64,000 bases of DNA from Shinella zoogloeoides (GCF_030733845.1 NZ_CP132311.1:3477501-3541500); one strand, 5' to 3'; counted from the stretch's first letter, positions 26,936-36,972 are shown. The notes: a model not told the origin generated them from the letters alone. Numbers and translations are program-made.

Positions 26936-29608
26936 TCATCGTCCCGAAATTTCGTCTTCCGTCGGCACGAGGATCTCGCGCTTTCCGGCGTGGTTGGCGG
27001 GGCCGATCAGGCCTTCCTTTTCCATGCGTTCGATCAGCGAGGCGGCGCGGTTGTAGCCGATGCCGAGGCGGCGCTGGATGTAGGAGGTGGATGCCTTGCC
27101 GTCACGCAGCACCACGGCCACCGCCTGGTCGTAGGGATCGTCGGAATCGTCGAGATTGGCCGTGCCGGCCGGGCCGCCGCCGCCCTCGCCGTCCTCGTCG
27201 TCGTCCTCGGTGATCGCCTCGAGATATTGCGGCGAGCCTTGCGTCTTGAGGTGCGCGACCACGGCCTCGACCTCGCCGTCCGAGACGAACGGCCCGTGCA
27301 CGCGCTGGATGCGCCCGCCGCCGGCCATGTAGAGCATGTCGCCCATGCCGAGAAGCTGTTCGGCGCCCTGCTCGCCAAGGATCGTGCGGCTGTCGATCTT
27401 CGACGTGACCTGGAAGGAGATGCGCGTCGGGAAGTTGGCCTTGATCGTGCCGGTGATGACGTCGACCGAAGGGCGCTGCGTCGCCATGATGACGTGGATG
27501 CCCGCCGCGCGCGCCATCTGCGCAAGCCGCTGCACGGCGCCCTCGATGTCCTTGCCGGCGACCATCATCAGGTCGGCCATCTCGTCGATGATCACGACGA
27601 TATAGGGCATCGGCTGCAGGTCGAATTCTTCCGTCTCATAGATCGCCTCGCCCGTCTGGCGGTCGAAGCCGGTCTGCACGGTGCGGGCGATGGTCTCGCC
27701 CTTGGCGAGCGCCTGCTCGACGCGGCTGTTGAAGCCGTCGATATTGCGCACGCCGATCTTCGACATCTTCTTGTAGCGCTCCTCCATCTCGCGCACCGTC
27801 CATTTGAGGGCGACGACGGCCTTCTTCGGATCGGTGACGACGGGGGAGAGGAGGTGCGGGATGCCGTCATAGACGGAGAGTTCCAGCATCTTCGGGTCGA
27901 TCATGATCAGGCGGCACTGCTCCGGCTTCAGGCGGTAGAGCAGCGACAGGATCATGGTGTTGATGGCGACGGACTTGCCCGAGCCAGTGGTGCCGGCGAC
28001 GAGCAGGTGCGGCATCTTGGCGATGTCGGAAATCACCGGCTCGCCGCCGATCGTCTTGCCGAGCGCCATGGCGAGGCGGGCCTTCGAGGTCTCGAAGTCG
28101 CGGCTGGCGATGAGCTCGCGCAGATAGACGGTCTCGCGGCTCTGGTTGGGCAGCTCGATGCCGATGGCGTTGCGGCCGGGCACGACGGCGACGCGGGCGG
28201 CGATGGCGCTCATCGAGCGGGCGATGTCATCGGCAAGGCCGATGACGCGGGACGACTTGATGCCGGGCGCCGGCTCCAGCTCGTAGAGCGTGACGACCGG
28301 GCCGGGGCGCACATGGATGATCTCGCCCTTGACGCCGAAGTCCTCCAGCACGCCTTCCAGCATGCGGGCATTCTGCTCGAGCGCGTCGGCCGACAGCGTC
28401 GTGTCCCGTACCTTGCCCTTCGGCTCGGCGAGAAGATGGATGGGCGGCAACTGGAAACCGTCCGGCCCGACGAAGGAGGTCTGCGCCTCCCGCTCGACGC
28501 GCTGGCCGGGCTTCGGCCGTGCGGCCGGGGGCACGACGCGGGCTCCGGCGGCAGGCAGCGGCTGGCGAGCCGGGGCGCGGCGCGGCGCCCAGTCCGCGGC
28601 GATGTCGTCCGCGTCGTCATCCGGCAGGATGCCGCTCGGACGGGCCATCGGCTCGCCGTCCATGTCGAAGGGAACGTCGTCGTCGTCGAGCGCGATCGGC
28701 GGCACGGAGACCGCGCGGCGGCCCTCCATCGACGGCTCGACGCGCTCGGCCGAGCGCGTGGCGGCGCGGGCGCGCACCGGCTCGTTCAGCGTGCCGAACT
28801 CGTCCTCGTTGAAGTCGTAGGGCTGCTCGATGCCGCGCGCCCTGCGGCGCTGGCCGGTGAGGCCGAAGATGCGGCGCACGCGTGCCTGGCCGGTATACCA
28901 CGCATGGGTCATGGCGCCGGCAAGCACGGTGAGCGGGCCTTCGCGCTCCTCGTCCTCGTCGTCCTCCTCGGCGGCCGCGCGGGCGCGGCTTGCCGCCGGC
29001 ACCGGCGCATAGTCCTCCTCGTCGTCGATCGCCACGGTGCCGATCAGGCCGGCGGCGAAGACCATCAGCCAGGCGGCCGGCACGGCAAGGATGCAGCCGA
29101 CGACGGTGGCGAACATGCCGGTCGGGTAGGCGCCGGTGAAGAGCGCCGGAAAGCGCAGGATCATGTCGCCGAAGACGCCGCCGAGCCCCGTCGGCAGCGG
29201 CCAGGTGACGGGGCCGGGAATGCAGGCGAGCGCGGCGGAGGCGAGGATCGCGCCGCCGAGCCAGGCGGCCGCGCGCTGCGGTACGCGGTTGAACCGCCGG
29301 CCGCTGATCATCGCGATGCCCCAGGCGACCACCGGCAGCAGCGCGATCACGCTGGCAAGGCCGAGGAACTGCATGAAGAGGTCGGCGAAGACGGCGCCGG
29401 TATAGCCGAGGATGTTCTTCGGCTCGCCGCCGGAAGCGTAGGAGAGGCTGGGGTCGGAGACATTCCAGGTGGAGAGCGCCGCCACGGCGAGCGCAAGGCT
29501 GACGAAGATGCAGAGCCCGGCGAGGATCTGCAGCTGCCGCCAGACGAATGCCGACAGAACGAAGCGGTCGTGACGGTTTTCCAGTCCTGCCGAAATGCTT
29601 CTGCTCAT
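26936..29608 (-). CDS. ftsK: DNA translocase FtsK
   Basis: An 890-residue septal DNA pump for chromosome dimer resolution. Four membrane segments lie in the first 200 residues (from about 25, 75, 115 and 165). A linker of about 230 residues, acidic and proline/arginine-rich, follows. The motor domain has Walker [16 protein letters not shown] and Walker [13 protein letters not shown]. The C-terminal gamma winged helix ([26 protein letters not shown]) recognises KOPS. Full length. It is transcribed leftward; the amtB terminator lies upstream, so it has its own promoter in 29609-29750, and 26839-26935 holds nothing notable. Confidence 0.97.
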   Translation of the reverse strand: MSRSISAGLENRHDRFVLSAFVWRQLQILAGLCIFVSLALAVAALSTWNVSDPSLSYASGGEPKNILGYTGAVFADLFMQFLGLASVIALLPVVAWGIAMISGRRFNRVPQRAAAWLGGAILASAALACIPGPVTWPLPTGLGGVFGDMILRFPALFTGAYPTGMFATVVGCILAVPAAWLMVFAAGLIGTVAIDDEEDYAPVPAASRARAAAEEDDEDEEREGPLTVLAGAMTHAWYTGQARVRRIFGLTGQRRRARGIEQPYDFNEDEFGTLNEPVRARAATRSAERVEPSMEGRRAVSVPPIALDDDDVPFDMDGEPMARPSGILPDDDADDIAADWAPRRAPARQPLPAAGARVVPPAARPKPGQRVEREAQTSFVGPDGFQLPPIHLLAEPKGKVRDTTLSADALEQNARMLEGVLEDFGVKGEIIHVRPGPVVTLYELEPAPGIKSSRVIGLADDIARSMSAIAARVAVVPGRNAIGIELPNQSRETVYLRELIASRDFETSKARLAMALGKTIGGEPVISDIAKMPHLLVAGTTGSGKSVAINTMILSLLYRLKPEQCRLIMIDPKMLELSVYDGIPHLLSPVVTDPKKAVVALKWTVREMEERYKKMSKIGVRNIDGFNSRVEQALAKGETIARTVQTGFDRQTGEAIYETEEFDLQPMPYIVVIIDEMADLMMVAGKDIEGAVQRLAQMARAAGIHVIMATQRPSVDVITGTIKANFPTRISFQVTSKIDSRTILGEQGAEQLLGMGDMLYMAGGGRIQRVHGPFVSDGEVEAVVAHLKTQGSPQYLEAITEDDDEDGEGGGGPAGTANLDDSDDPYDQAVAVVLRDGKASTSYIQRRLGIGYNRAASLIERMEKEGLIGPANHAGKREILVPTEDEISGR

Positions 29609-29751
29609 GATTACAGCCTACCGTCCACTCAAGGAAAATCGCGACGTCCCGCCCGATTCGCGGAATGTGCCTGACTGTGAACCCTACGAAGGAAGCCTTA
29701 ATGGCATGTTAACCATGCGGGGGCCGCGCCATAGTTTCTGCGCGGTGGACG

Positions 29752-29778
29752 AAAAGGGCCCGAACCGAAGTCCGGGCC
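29752..29778 (-). terminator. intrinsic terminator of amtB
   Basis: On the minus strand a nine-pair stem (GGCCCGGAC/GTTCGGGCC) with a TTCG tetraloop is followed by CTTTTCG. It lies 70 bases after the amtB stop. Confidence 0.88.
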
Positions 29779-29847
29779 AAGGGCGGCATGGCGTGCCATG
29801 ACCGCGACGGGATGCCGGCGACGGCCGGTCCGGCCGCCGCGCGCCGA

Positions 29848-31209
29848 TCAGGAATGATAGGCCGCTTCGCCGTGGGACGAGAGGTCGAGGCCCTCGCGCT
29901 CGGCTTCGACGGAGACCCGCAGCCCGACGACGAGGTCGACGACCTTGTAGAGGATCGCCGAGACGACGCCGCACCAGACAATCGTGATGGCGACGGCGGT
30001 GAGCTGCGTCATGAACTGCGAGGCGATGGAGAAGTCCTCCCCGCCCGTGCCGCCGAGCGACGGGGCGGTGAGGATGCCGGTGCCGAGCGCGCCGATGAGG
30101 CCGCCGACACCATGGACGCCGAAGACGTCGGCCGTGTCGTCATAGCCGAACTTGTTCTTCACGACGGCGACGAAGAAGTAGCAGACCGGCGAGACGATGA
30201 GGCCGAGCACGATGGCGCCGAACGGGCCGACCGAGCCGGCGGCCGGGGTGACGGCGACGAGGCCGGCGATCATGCCCGAGGCGGCGCCGAGCAGCGAGGC
30301 CTTGCCGCGGGTGAAGGTCTCGACGACCGACCAGGCGAGGATCGCGGCCGCCGTCGCGACGAAGGTGTTGACGGTGGCGAGGACCGCGCCGCCGGACGCT
30401 TCGAGGTTGGAGCCGGCATTGAAGCCGAACCAGCCGAACCACAGCATGGCGGCACCGACGAGGGTGAGCGTCATGGAGTGGGGCGCCATCATGTCCTTGC
30501 CGAAGCCGGTGCGCTTGCCGACCATGATCGCACCGATGAGGCCGGCGACGCCGGCATTGATGTGCACGACGGTGCCGCCTGCAAAATCGAGCGCGCCCAT
30601 GTTGAAGATCAGGCCGTTGGCGTCCCACACCATGTGGGCGATCGGGAAATAGACGAAGGTCGCCCAGAGGACCGTGAAGATGAGCACTGCCGAGAATTTG
30701 ACGCGTTCGGCGAAGGCACCGACGATGAGCGCGGGTGTCAGCGCCGCGAAGGTCATCTGGAACAGCATGAAGATGTATTCCGGGATGACGACGCCGTCGG
30801 TGAAAGTCGCGGCCGTGCTATCGACGGTCACGCCGGACAGGAACATCTTGGCGAAGCCGCCGAAATAGGGGCTCGTGGAGCCGCCGAAGGCGAACGAATA
30901 GCCGTAGGTGACCCAGACGATCATCATCATGGCGCCGATGACGGTGCACTGCATGAGGACCGACAGCATGTTCTTGGTGCGCACCAGGCCGCCGTAGAAG
31001 AGGGCGAGGCCGGGGATCAGCATGAAGAAGACGAGGAGTGTGGCGAGAAACATGAAGGCGGTGTCCGCCTTGTCCGGCACGGGCGCGGCGGCGGCCGCCT
31101 CCGTGGCGGCCGGTGCGGTTTCCTGCGCGAAGGCGACGACCGGCGCGAGCAGGGCCGTCGAGGCCGCGGCCAGGCGGGAGAGGCTATTGGTAAGCGTGAA
31201 TGAAGACAT
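29848..31209 (-). CDS. amtB: ammonium transporter AmtB
   Basis: A 453-residue trimeric ammonium channel. A cleavable signal peptide (LLAPVVAFAQ) and an alanine-rich spacer precede 11 membrane segments. Conserved regions are clear: PGLALFYGGLVRTKNMLS, the channel histidine in FPIAHMVW, the segment FGWFGFNAGSN and the second histidine in GVHGVGGLIGAL. The gene sits 30 bases downstream of glnK, the usual glnK-amtB operon in which GlnK plugs the channel when nitrogen is sufficient. It ends at a strong terminator. Confidence 0.98.
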   Translation of the reverse strand: MSSFTLTNSLSRLAAASTALLAPVVAFAQETAPAATEAAAAAPVPDKADTAFMFLATLLVFFMLIPGLALFYGGLVRTKNMLSVLMQCTVIGAMMMIVWVTYGYSFAFGGSTSPYFGGFAKMFLSGVTVDSTAATFTDGVVIPEYIFMLFQMTFAALTPALIVGAFAERVKFSAVLIFTVLWATFVYFPIAHMVWDANGLIFNMGALDFAGGTVVHINAGVAGLIGAIMVGKRTGFGKDMMAPHSMTLTLVGAAMLWFGWFGFNAGSNLEASGGAVLATVNTFVATAAAILAWSVVETFTRGKASLLGAASGMIAGLVAVTPAAGSVGPFGAIVLGLIVSPVCYFFVAVVKNKFGYDDTADVFGVHGVGGLIGALGTGILTAPSLGGTGGEDFSIASQFMTQLTAVAITIVWCGVVSAILYKVVDLVVGLRVSVEAEREGLDLSSHGEAAYHS

Positions 31210-31239
31210 GTTGAAAAGGCTCCCTGATAGGCCGTTTGC

Positions 31240-31578
31240 TTAGAGCGCTTCGGAATCGGTTTCGCCGGTGCGGATGCGCACGGCATGGTCGATGGCGTAG
31301 ACGAAGATCTTGCCGTCGCCGATCTGGCCGGTCTTGGCGGCCGCAGCGATCGCCTCGACCGCGGTATCGACGATGTCGCCCGACACGGCGATCTCGATCT
31401 TCAGTTTCGGCAGGAAGCTGACGGCATATTCGGTGCCGCGGTAGATTTCCGTATGCCCCTTCTGGCGACCGTAACCCTTCACCTCGGTCACGGTCAGGCC
31501 CTGGATGCCGACGGCGGTGAGGGCCTCGCGCACCTCATCGAGTTTGAACGGCTTGATAATGGCCATTACGATTTTCAT
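31240..31578 (-). CDS. glnK: nitrogen regulatory PII protein GlnK
   Basis: A 112-residue PII signal protein that senses 2-oxoglutarate, ATP and ADP and regulates AmtB and nitrogen control. It starts MKIVMAIIKPFKLDEVREAL, has Tyr51 in the T-loop (the uridylylation site, in EIYRGTEYAVSFLPK), and ends with GDGKIFVYAIDHAVRIRTGE. I choose the ATG at 31578, which gives the exact PII length; an ATG four codons upstream is less likely. It is first in glnK-amtB and a candidate sigma-54 promoter lies about 95 bases upstream. Confidence 0.97.
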   Translation of the reverse strand: MKIVMAIIKPFKLDEVREALTAVGIQGLTVTEVKGYGRQKGHTEIYRGTEYAVSFLPKLKIEIAVSGDIVDTAVEAIAAAAKTGQIGDGKIFVYAIDHAVRIRTGETDSEAL

Positions 31579-31667
31579 CTGGTTTCCCATCCTTCGTGCT
31601 TGTCCCCAGCCGGGGCCATCTCTCTGGCCGTTGGCAACGTCCTGTTCACAACGACTGAGAGCTACAC

Positions 31668-31684
31668 ATTCAAGGGGCGTGCCA
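31668..31684 (-). promoter_or_regulatory. candidate sigma-54 (RpoN) promoter for glnK-amtB
   Basis: Read on the minus strand the site is TGGCACG-CCCC-TTGAA. The -24 element is perfect and the -12 element has one deviation (TTGA rather than TTGC). The position and the known nitrogen control of glnK-amtB support the call. I could not identify a convincing NtrC site upstream. Confidence 0.6.
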
Positions 31685-31807
31685 GATTCGAACGACTTGT
31701 CTAAGGCGTTGAAATCAAACCGACAAAAATGAAAGTCATGCTGCGGCGCAAAAAATCGTCACCGCAGATGAACAAAAATTAGGCGTCAATAGTATTATGA
31801 ATAAAAT

Positions 31808-32695
31808 TTAGTCAGTTGCCTTTTTCCGAATCAGCCCTTCCTGGGCGACGGAGGCAATGAGCGTTCCCGAACGGGTGAAAATCGCGCCGCGCGTCATGCC
31901 GCGCCCGCCGAAGGCGGAGGGGCTGTCCTGGCTGTAGAGCAACCAGTCGTCGAGCACGGGCGGGCGATGGAACCACATGGCATGATCAAGGCTCGCCACT
32001 TGCAGCGAGCGGTCGAGCACGGAGGTCCCGTGCGCGAAGAGCGAGGTGTCGAGCAGCGTCATGTCCGAGAGATAGGCAAGCACCGCCGCCTGCAGGTGGC
32101 GCTCGGCCGGCACCGGCCCGGTGGTGCGCACCCAGATGTTCTGGTGCGGCTCCAGCTTCTCCGTCGAAAGGTAATGCGTCAGCGAGACGGGACGCAGCTC
32201 GATCGGCCGCGGACGCTCCCAATAGGCGCGTATATGCGACGGGGCGGCGGCCATGAACTGTTCCTTCAGCTCCGCCTCCCCGAGCAGCTTTTCCGGCGGC
32301 GGCACGTCCGGCATCGGCGACTGGTGGTCGAAGCCGTCCTCGTCGTCCTGGAAAGATACGGTCATGAAGTAGATCGGCTTGCCGTGCTGGATGGCGACGA
32401 CCCGGCGCGTGGCGAAGGACCCGCCGTCGCGGATGTTCTCCACGTCGTAGAGGATCGGCACGGACGGATCGCCCGGCCGCACGAAATAGGCGTGCAGCGA
32501 ATGCACGTAGCGGCCCTCCTCCTCCACCGTGCGCGTCGCCGCGACCAGCGCCTGGCCGATCACCTGCCCGCCGAACACCCGCTGCCAGCCGACCTGCGGG
32601 CTCTTGCCGCGAAACAGCCGCGTCTCCAGCCGTTCGAGGTCGAGCGTCTCCAGGAGGATGTCCATGGCGGGGTTCTTGGCATTCTGGCGCGACAT
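31808..32695 (-). CDS. tesB: acyl-CoA thioesterase II
   Basis: A 295-residue double-hotdog thioesterase that hydrolyses medium- to long-chain acyl-CoA. Family features are clear: RLFRGKSPQVGWQRVFGGQVIGQALVAA in the first hotdog, HSLHAYFVRPGD, and SLDHAMWFHRPPVLDDWLLYSQDSPSAFGGRGMTRG in the second hotdog. The start at 32695 has a GGGAG site; an internal ATG (MDILLETLDLERLE) ten codons later is an alternative. It is divergent from the UbiH-type gene across 94 bases. Confidence 0.95.
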   Translation of the reverse strand: MSRQNAKNPAMDILLETLDLERLETRLFRGKSPQVGWQRVFGGQVIGQALVAATRTVEEEGRYVHSLHAYFVRPGDPSVPILYDVENIRDGGSFATRRVVAIQHGKPIYFMTVSFQDDEDGFDHQSPMPDVPPPEKLLGEAELKEQFMAAAPSHIRAYWERPRPIELRPVSLTHYLSTEKLEPHQNIWVRTTGPVPAERHLQAAVLAYLSDMTLLDTSLFAHGTSVLDRSLQVASLDHAMWFHRPPVLDDWLLYSQDSPSAFGGRGMTRGAIFTRSGTLIASVAQEGLIRKKATD

Positions 32696-32789
32696 TTGGA
32701 CGTGGCTCCCGAGCTGGGCCGAGGTAGGAAAGCGGTTCCTCCTCCTCTATATAGGGGGAAGGAAGACCTCAAGCGGTCAGGAGAATACG

Positions 32790-34037
32790 ATGTCGCAAGC
32801 CACCAAGCACGATGGGCCCATGCTGGACGTTCTTGTCGCCGGCGGCGGCTATGTCGGCCTGTCGCTGGCCGTTGCCGTCAAGAAGGCGGCGCCGCATCTC
32901 GCCGTCGAGGTGGTGGATGGCGCGCCGGGCCATTGGCAGAAGGACGAGCGCGCCTCGGCGATCGTCGCCGCCGCCCGCAACCTGTTCGACGTGCTCGGCG
33001 TCTGGGACGAGATCGCCCCCGAGGCGGAGCCGATCCGCCGCATGGTCATCACCGATTCGCGCACGGCCGATCCCGTCCGCCCCGTCTTCCTCACCTTCGA
33101 GGGCGCCGGCTCCGGTGACGACGGCCAGCCCTTCGCCCATATGGTGCCGAACCGCGCCATGACCGGCAGCCTGCTGTGCCAGGCCGAAATCCTCGGCATT
33201 CCCGTCCGCTGGTCCACGTCGGCGGACGGCTTTACGACGGGCCAGCATGCGACGGCCGTGCGCCTTTCCGACGGCACGGAGCGCCGGACCCGCCTCCTCG
33301 TCGCCTGCGACGGCGTGCGCTCCAGGCTGCGCGACATGGCCGGCATCAAGACCGTGCATTTCGACTACGGCCAGTCCGGCATCGTCACCACCGTGGAGCA
33401 CGAGCGCCCGCACGAGGGCACGGCGGAAGAGCATTTCCTGCCCGCCGGCCCCTTCGCCACGCTGCCGCTCACCGGCAGCCGCTCCTCGCTGGTCTGGACA
33501 GAGCGCAACGAGGACGCCCGCCGCCTCGTCGAGAGCGACGATCTGGTCTTCGAAGAGGAGCTGGAGCGCCGCTTCGGCCACAAGCTGGGAACGCTGAAGG
33601 TCGTCGGCGGCCGCCGCGCCTTCCCGCTCGGCCTGACGCTTGCCCGCGCCTTCGTCGCCCCGCGCTTTGCGCTCGCCGGCGATGCAGCGCACGGCATCCA
33701 CCCGATTTCCGGCCAGGGCCTCAATCTCGGCTTCAAGGATGTGGCGGCGCTCGCCGAGACCATCGTCGAAGCCGACCGCCTCGGCCTCGATATCGGCGCG
33801 ATGTCGGTGCTGGAGCGCTACGAGACCTGGCGGCGCTTCGACACGGTGCGCATGGGCATCACCACGGACGTGCTGAACCGCCTGTTCTCCAACGACGTGA
33901 CGCCGCTGCGCGTGCTGCGCGACGTCGGCCTCGGCGTCGTCGACCGCCTGCCGGGCCTCAAATCCTTCTTCATCCGCCAGGCGGAAGGCACGGACGGCGC
34001 CGGCCACCCCCGCATGCTGGTGGGACAGCGGATTTGA
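32790..34037 (+). CDS. UbiH/UbiL-type FAD-dependent ubiquinone biosynthesis hydroxylase
   Basis: A 415-residue flavoprotein monooxygenase of the UbiH/COQ6 family. The Rossmann GxGxxG is at LVAGGGYVGLSLA, the DG motif is in LLVACDGVRSRLRDMAG, and the GD motif is FALAGDAAHGIHPISGQGLNLGFKD. These enzymes hydroxylate the ubiquinone ring; alphaproteobacteria often use a single UbiL that acts at more than one position. Which position applies here is not visible. The ATG at 32790 follows a CAGGAG site. A palindromic hairpin follows downstream. Confidence 0.9.
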   Translation: MSQATKHDGPMLDVLVAGGGYVGLSLAVAVKKAAPHLAVEVVDGAPGHWQKDERASAIVAAARNLFDVLGVWDEIAPEAEPIRRMVITDSRTADPVRPVFLTFEGAGSGDDGQPFAHMVPNRAMTGSLLCQAEILGIPVRWSTSADGFTTGQHATAVRLSDGTERRTRLLVACDGVRSRLRDMAGIKTVHFDYGQSGIVTTVEHERPHEGTAEEHFLPAGPFATLPLTGSRSSLVWTERNEDARRLVESDDLVFEEELERRFGHKLGTLKVVGGRRAFPLGLTLARAFVAPRFALAGDAAHGIHPISGQGLNLGFKDVAALAETIVEADRLGLDIGAMSVLERYETWRRFDTVRMGITTDVLNRLFSNDVTPLRVLRDVGLGVVDRLPGLKSFFIRQAEGTDGAGHPRMLVGQRI

Positions 34038-34096
34038 CCAAGGACCGTCATTCGGCCGTGCCCGCCGCTTACGCCCTTGCCCCTTCCATCCACTGT

Positions 34097-34125
34097 TGTC
34101 ATCCTCGGCCTTGAACCGAGGATCC
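34097..34125. repeat. short palindromic hairpin related to rhizobial intergenic repeats
   Basis: ATCCTCGG (34101-34108) and CCGAGGAT (34116-34123) flank CCTTGAA. The motif resembles the arm of the longer element at 8077-8220 (CATCCCGGCCTTGAGCCGG). It lies after the UbiH-type gene and may serve as its terminator; the interval 34038-34222 holds no other visible feature. Confidence 0.5.
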
Positions 34126-34222
34126 GGGCCACAAGCGAGGCCGTGCCGTGAGGGTGGATGGTCGGGTCAAACTCCACCATGACGAACAAGAGGTTGCCGT
34201 GTCTTCACAGGCGATCCGCACC

Positions 34223-34411
34223 TCAATCCTTGATCTCGCGCGCCTCGGAAATCAGCATGATCGGGATACCGTCGCGGATCGGATAGGCGAGCCTCGCCTT
34301 TTCCGAAACGAGTTCGCCAGCCTTCGCGTCATAGGTCAGCCGCCCCTTGGTCAGCGGGCAGACGAGAAGCTCGAGCAGCTTGGGATCGACCCGGCTGGTG
34401 ATGGCGTCCAT
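34223..34411 (-). CDS. UPF0434/Trm112-like small zinc-ribbon-type protein
   Basis: A 62-residue protein starting [28 protein letters not shown] and ending [19 protein letters not shown]. The pattern [12 protein letters not shown]...[13 protein letters not shown] is that of the UPF0434/YcaR family. Only one Cys is present, so a four-Cys zinc ribbon is not intact; this is usual in the family. Function is unknown, though Trm112 relatives activate methyltransferases. It follows the LON-domain gene by ten bases, so the two are probably co-transcribed. Confidence 0.88.
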   Translation of the reverse strand: MDAITSRVDPKLLELLVCPLTKGRLTYDAKAGELVSEKARLAYPIRDGIPIMLISEAREIKD

Positions 34412-34421
34412 CGCTTTCGTC

Positions 34422-35102
34422 CTACTGCAGCATCGTGTCGACGTCGCCATAGCTTCGCGCCAGCACGATCTCGGTGATGGCGATCAGCGTTTCGGCGCGG
34501 GTCTTGAGATCGGGCGCCTCCAGCAGCGCCTGCTTTTCCGCCGGCCCGTAGGGCGACATCATGGCCATGGAGTTGACCAGCGTCGTGTTGCTGGCGCGCT
34601 CCACGCTCTCCCAGTCCGCCTCCAGCTTGTTGGCGTCGAGATAGGCCTTGAAGGCGGCGAGCAGCGCCTCGCGGTCGACGCTCCGCTCGTCGTCGCTTGC
34701 CGTGAGGTCCGCGATGAAGGGAGCGATGCGGAAGTTGCGGTAGGATTTCCCGCTTCTCACTTCTTCCAGCAGCCGGTAGCGGCACACGCCGGTCAGCGAG
34801 ACGATGTAGCGTCCGTCTCCGGTCTCGGCGAAGGAGGTGATGCGGCCGATGCAGCCGACCTGGCAGAGCGCGGGCGTGTCCGTCGCCGGCTCCTCCGCCC
34901 GCTCGTTGCCGAACACCGGCTGCACCATGCCGACCAGCCGGTGCGTGGTGAGCGCATCGTCGATGAGGGAAAGATAACGCGGCTCGAAGATGTTCAGCGG
35001 CAGCTGCCCGCTGGGCAGGAGCAGGGCGCCCGTCAGCGGAAACACGGGGATCGCCTCCGGCAGGTCTTCCCGCTTCAGATAACGTGCATTTCCCACATGC
35101 AT
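34422..35102 (-). CDS. LON substrate-binding domain protein
   Basis: A 226-residue cytoplasmic protein that is essentially the N-terminal substrate-binding domain of Lon protease on its own. Signatures are [34 protein letters not shown] and [27 protein letters not shown]. It lacks the AAA+ and peptidase domains. Free-standing LON-domain proteins (YbaN/LonB-like in name only) are common in alphaproteobacteria and their function is unclear. It is followed by UPF0434 and preceded by the thioredoxin/TPR-like gene on the same strand. Confidence 0.88.
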   Translation of the reverse strand: MHVGNARYLKREDLPEAIPVFPLTGALLLPSGQLPLNIFEPRYLSLIDDALTTHRLVGMVQPVFGNERAEEPATDTPALCQVGCIGRITSFAETGDGRYIVSLTGVCRYRLLEEVRSGKSYRNFRIAPFIADLTASDDERSVDREALLAAFKAYLDANKLEADWESVERASNTTLVNSMAMMSPYGPAEKQALLEAPDLKTRAETLIAITEIVLARSYGDVDTMLQ

Positions 35103-35225
35103 GGCATTGCCTTCCCATTCCGCGGCGCCGCGAAACGTTTCCCGCTCTTCGTCGGCACCTTCCCCGAATGTGGGGTAGGCGCGCGGTTTCTCAAGGGAGG
35201 CCGCGGCCCCGCCCGGAAAAAAGCC

Positions 35226-36188
35226 TCAGGAGAACAGGATCGACGACAGCTTGCGGCGGGCGGCGATCGTCGCCGGATCCTTGGGGCCCCAGACCTCGAA
35301 GAACTGCAGCAGCTCGCGGCGCGCGCCGTCGTCCTCAAAGGCGCGGTCGCGCTTCATGATGAGGAGCAGGTGATCGGCCGCCGCCTGGCGGTCGCCCTCG
35401 ACATTGCGGATCTTCGCGAGCTTCAGCCGCGCGGCATGGTCGTCGGGATCCTGCGCCAGCGTGTGTTCCAGCGCCGCGGGATCGCCGAGCTTGCGCGCCT
35501 CTTCGATCTGGTCGAGCTTCTTGACGATAGCCGCGACGGCGGGATCGGCAGCGACCTCCGGCGAGACGCCCGCGAGGAGCTGACGCGCGTTCTCCGGTTG
35601 CCCGGCCGCGATCATGCAATCGGCGATGCCGGCCAGCGCCGCCGGGTTTTCCGGATCGGCCTGAAGCAGCGCGCCGTAGAGATCGGCCGCGCCGGCAAGG
35701 TCGCCCGCCTCGAACAGGCTTTTCGCCTCGGCAAGCAGCGCCTCCATCTCGGCCTTCTCGTCGGCGCCCGCCGGGCCGGCGATCTTGTCGATGAAGGCAC
35801 GGATCTGGCTCTCGGGCACCGCGCCCATGAAACCGTCCACCGGCCGGCCGCCGACGAAGGCGACGACGGCAGGAATCGACTGGATGCCGAGCTGGCCGGG
35901 AATGGAGGGATGGTCGTCGATGTTCAGCTTGACGAGCTTCACCCGGCCGGCACTCTCGCCCACGACCTTCTCGATGAGCGGCTGGAGCTGCTTGCAGGGG
36001 CCGCACCAGGGCGCCCAGAAATCGACGAGGACGGGCTGCTGGCGCGAAGCCTCCAGCACGTCACGCGTGAAATTCGCCGTCGTCGTGTCCTTGATCAGGT
36101 CATCCGCCGGTGCCGCGCCGCCATAGCTCGCCGAAACGTTCATCTGCCCGCCATAGGACGATGCATAGGGGTTGTCGCCTGCACTCAT
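35226..36188 (-). CDS. thioredoxin-domain co-chaperone-like protein (YbbN/CnoX family)
   Basis: A 320-residue protein with an N-terminal thioredoxin domain (residues about 35-140) having the active site FWAPWCGPCKQLQPL, followed by a TPR-like helical region (YGALLQADPENPAALAGIADCMIAAGQPENARQLLAG and later repeats). This two-part layout is that of YbbN/CnoX, a chaperone-holdase that hands substrates to GroEL or DnaK. Whether it acts as an oxidoreductase or as a holdase is unknown. It is upstream of the LON-domain gene on the same strand, with a 123-base gap. Confidence 0.9.
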   Translation of the reverse strand: MSAGDNPYASSYGGQMNVSASYGGAAPADDLIKDTTTANFTRDVLEASRQQPVLVDFWAPWCGPCKQLQPLIEKVVGESAGRVKLVKLNIDDHPSIPGQLGIQSIPAVVAFVGGRPVDGFMGAVPESQIRAFIDKIAGPAGADEKAEMEALLAEAKSLFEAGDLAGAADLYGALLQADPENPAALAGIADCMIAAGQPENARQLLAGVSPEVAADPAVAAIVKKLDQIEEARKLGDPAALEHTLAQDPDDHAARLKLAKIRNVEGDRQAAADHLLLIMKRDRAFEDDGARRELLQFFEVWGPKDPATIAARRKLSSILFS

Positions 36189-36245
36189 GGGTCTCTCCTG
36201 TGGCGCAATGCGCCTTCACTGTCGCGTCTGGCCAGAAATCGTATG

Positions 36246-36755
36246 TCAGGCCGTGACTTTCAAGACAAGCGGCTCATGTCCCGTCGCCTCGATGAAGCGC
36301 AGCAGGTCCTTCGAGCCGATCGAGGTCGTCGCGTCGTTGCGCAGCGGATGGCAGTTGATCGTGTCGAACGCCATCAGGTCCGCGTCGACGATGATCTTCA
36401 CCTTGCCCGCGCTGTCGTTGATGACGCCGAAGGCCGTCACGGCGCCCGGAATGACGCCGAGATATTCCATCAGCTTCTCCGGCCTGCCGAAGGAGACGCG
36501 GCTTGCGGCGCCGATCACCGTATGCACCGTCTTCAGGTCGACCGAGGCATGCTCCTCGACGGTCATCAGGAAGTAGTTGTCCTTCTTGTCCTTCACGAAA
36601 AGGTTCTTCGTGTGGCCGCCCGGGATCTCGTCGCGCAGCGCCACCGATTCGGCGACGGTGAAGACCGGCGCATGTTCCTTCGTGCTGTGGGCAATGCCGA
36701 GTCCATCTAGAAACTGGAAGAGATCCTTGTCCGTCTTCGGCTGCGCATCGCTCAT
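36246..36755 (-). CDS. prolyl-tRNA editing domain protein (YbaK/ProX family)
   Basis: A 169-residue free-standing YbaK-type deacylase domain. It contains LGIAHSTKEHAPVFTVAESVALRDEIPGGHTKNLFVKDKKDNYFLM (note the conserved KNLF-K pocket lysines), GVIPGAVTAFGVINDSAGKV and INCHPLRNDATTSI. These are features of the ProX group that clears Ala from mischarged tRNA-Pro. The exact misacyl-tRNA substrate is inference. It starts at 36755 and lies upstream of the YbbN-like gene, on the same strand, 57 bases away. Confidence 0.9.
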   Translation of the reverse strand: MSDAQPKTDKDLFQFLDGLGIAHSTKEHAPVFTVAESVALRDEIPGGHTKNLFVKDKKDNYFLMTVEEHASVDLKTVHTVIGAASRVSFGRPEKLMEYLGVIPGAVTAFGVINDSAGKVKIIVDADLMAFDTINCHPLRNDATTSIGSKDLLRFIEATGHEPLVLKVTA

Positions 36756-36882
36756 TCTGGTCTTCCTGGCGTCAATTGCATTTCACCGCTGATAGGACGT
36801 CGGCCGCCCGCGCGCAACCGCCCCGAAATCCGGCGCTTCGAAAGCCGCCATGATTTTTTCTGCCAAATCCGACATTTCCCTG

Positions 36883-36911
36883 TTGCATTTGAAAAAGGCT
36901 TGGGCCATATA
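36883..36911 (+). promoter_or_regulatory. candidate promoter for tRNA-Gly
   Basis: TTGCAT (36883-36888), a 17-base spacer and CATATA (36906-36911). It lies about 60 bases upstream of the tRNA 5' end. Confidence 0.4.
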
Positions 36912-36972
36912 CCGCCCGTCGCCGCAACGCAGCGACCTTCGGCCACGCACTACCCCCGGCCGTCGACGATGA

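Noticed and set aside
26897..29674. 925-codon plus-strand frame opposite ftsK
   Set aside because: Same artefact: long Arg/Asp/His/Val-rich frame with no motif, opposite a clear ftsK.
29788..31203. 471-codon plus-strand frame opposite amtB
   Set aside because: Complement of a verified transporter gene; repetitive acidic composition.
31685..31807. NtrC binding sites upstream of glnK
   Set aside because: Only a weak TGCGG..CCGCA partial symmetry was seen; not convincing.
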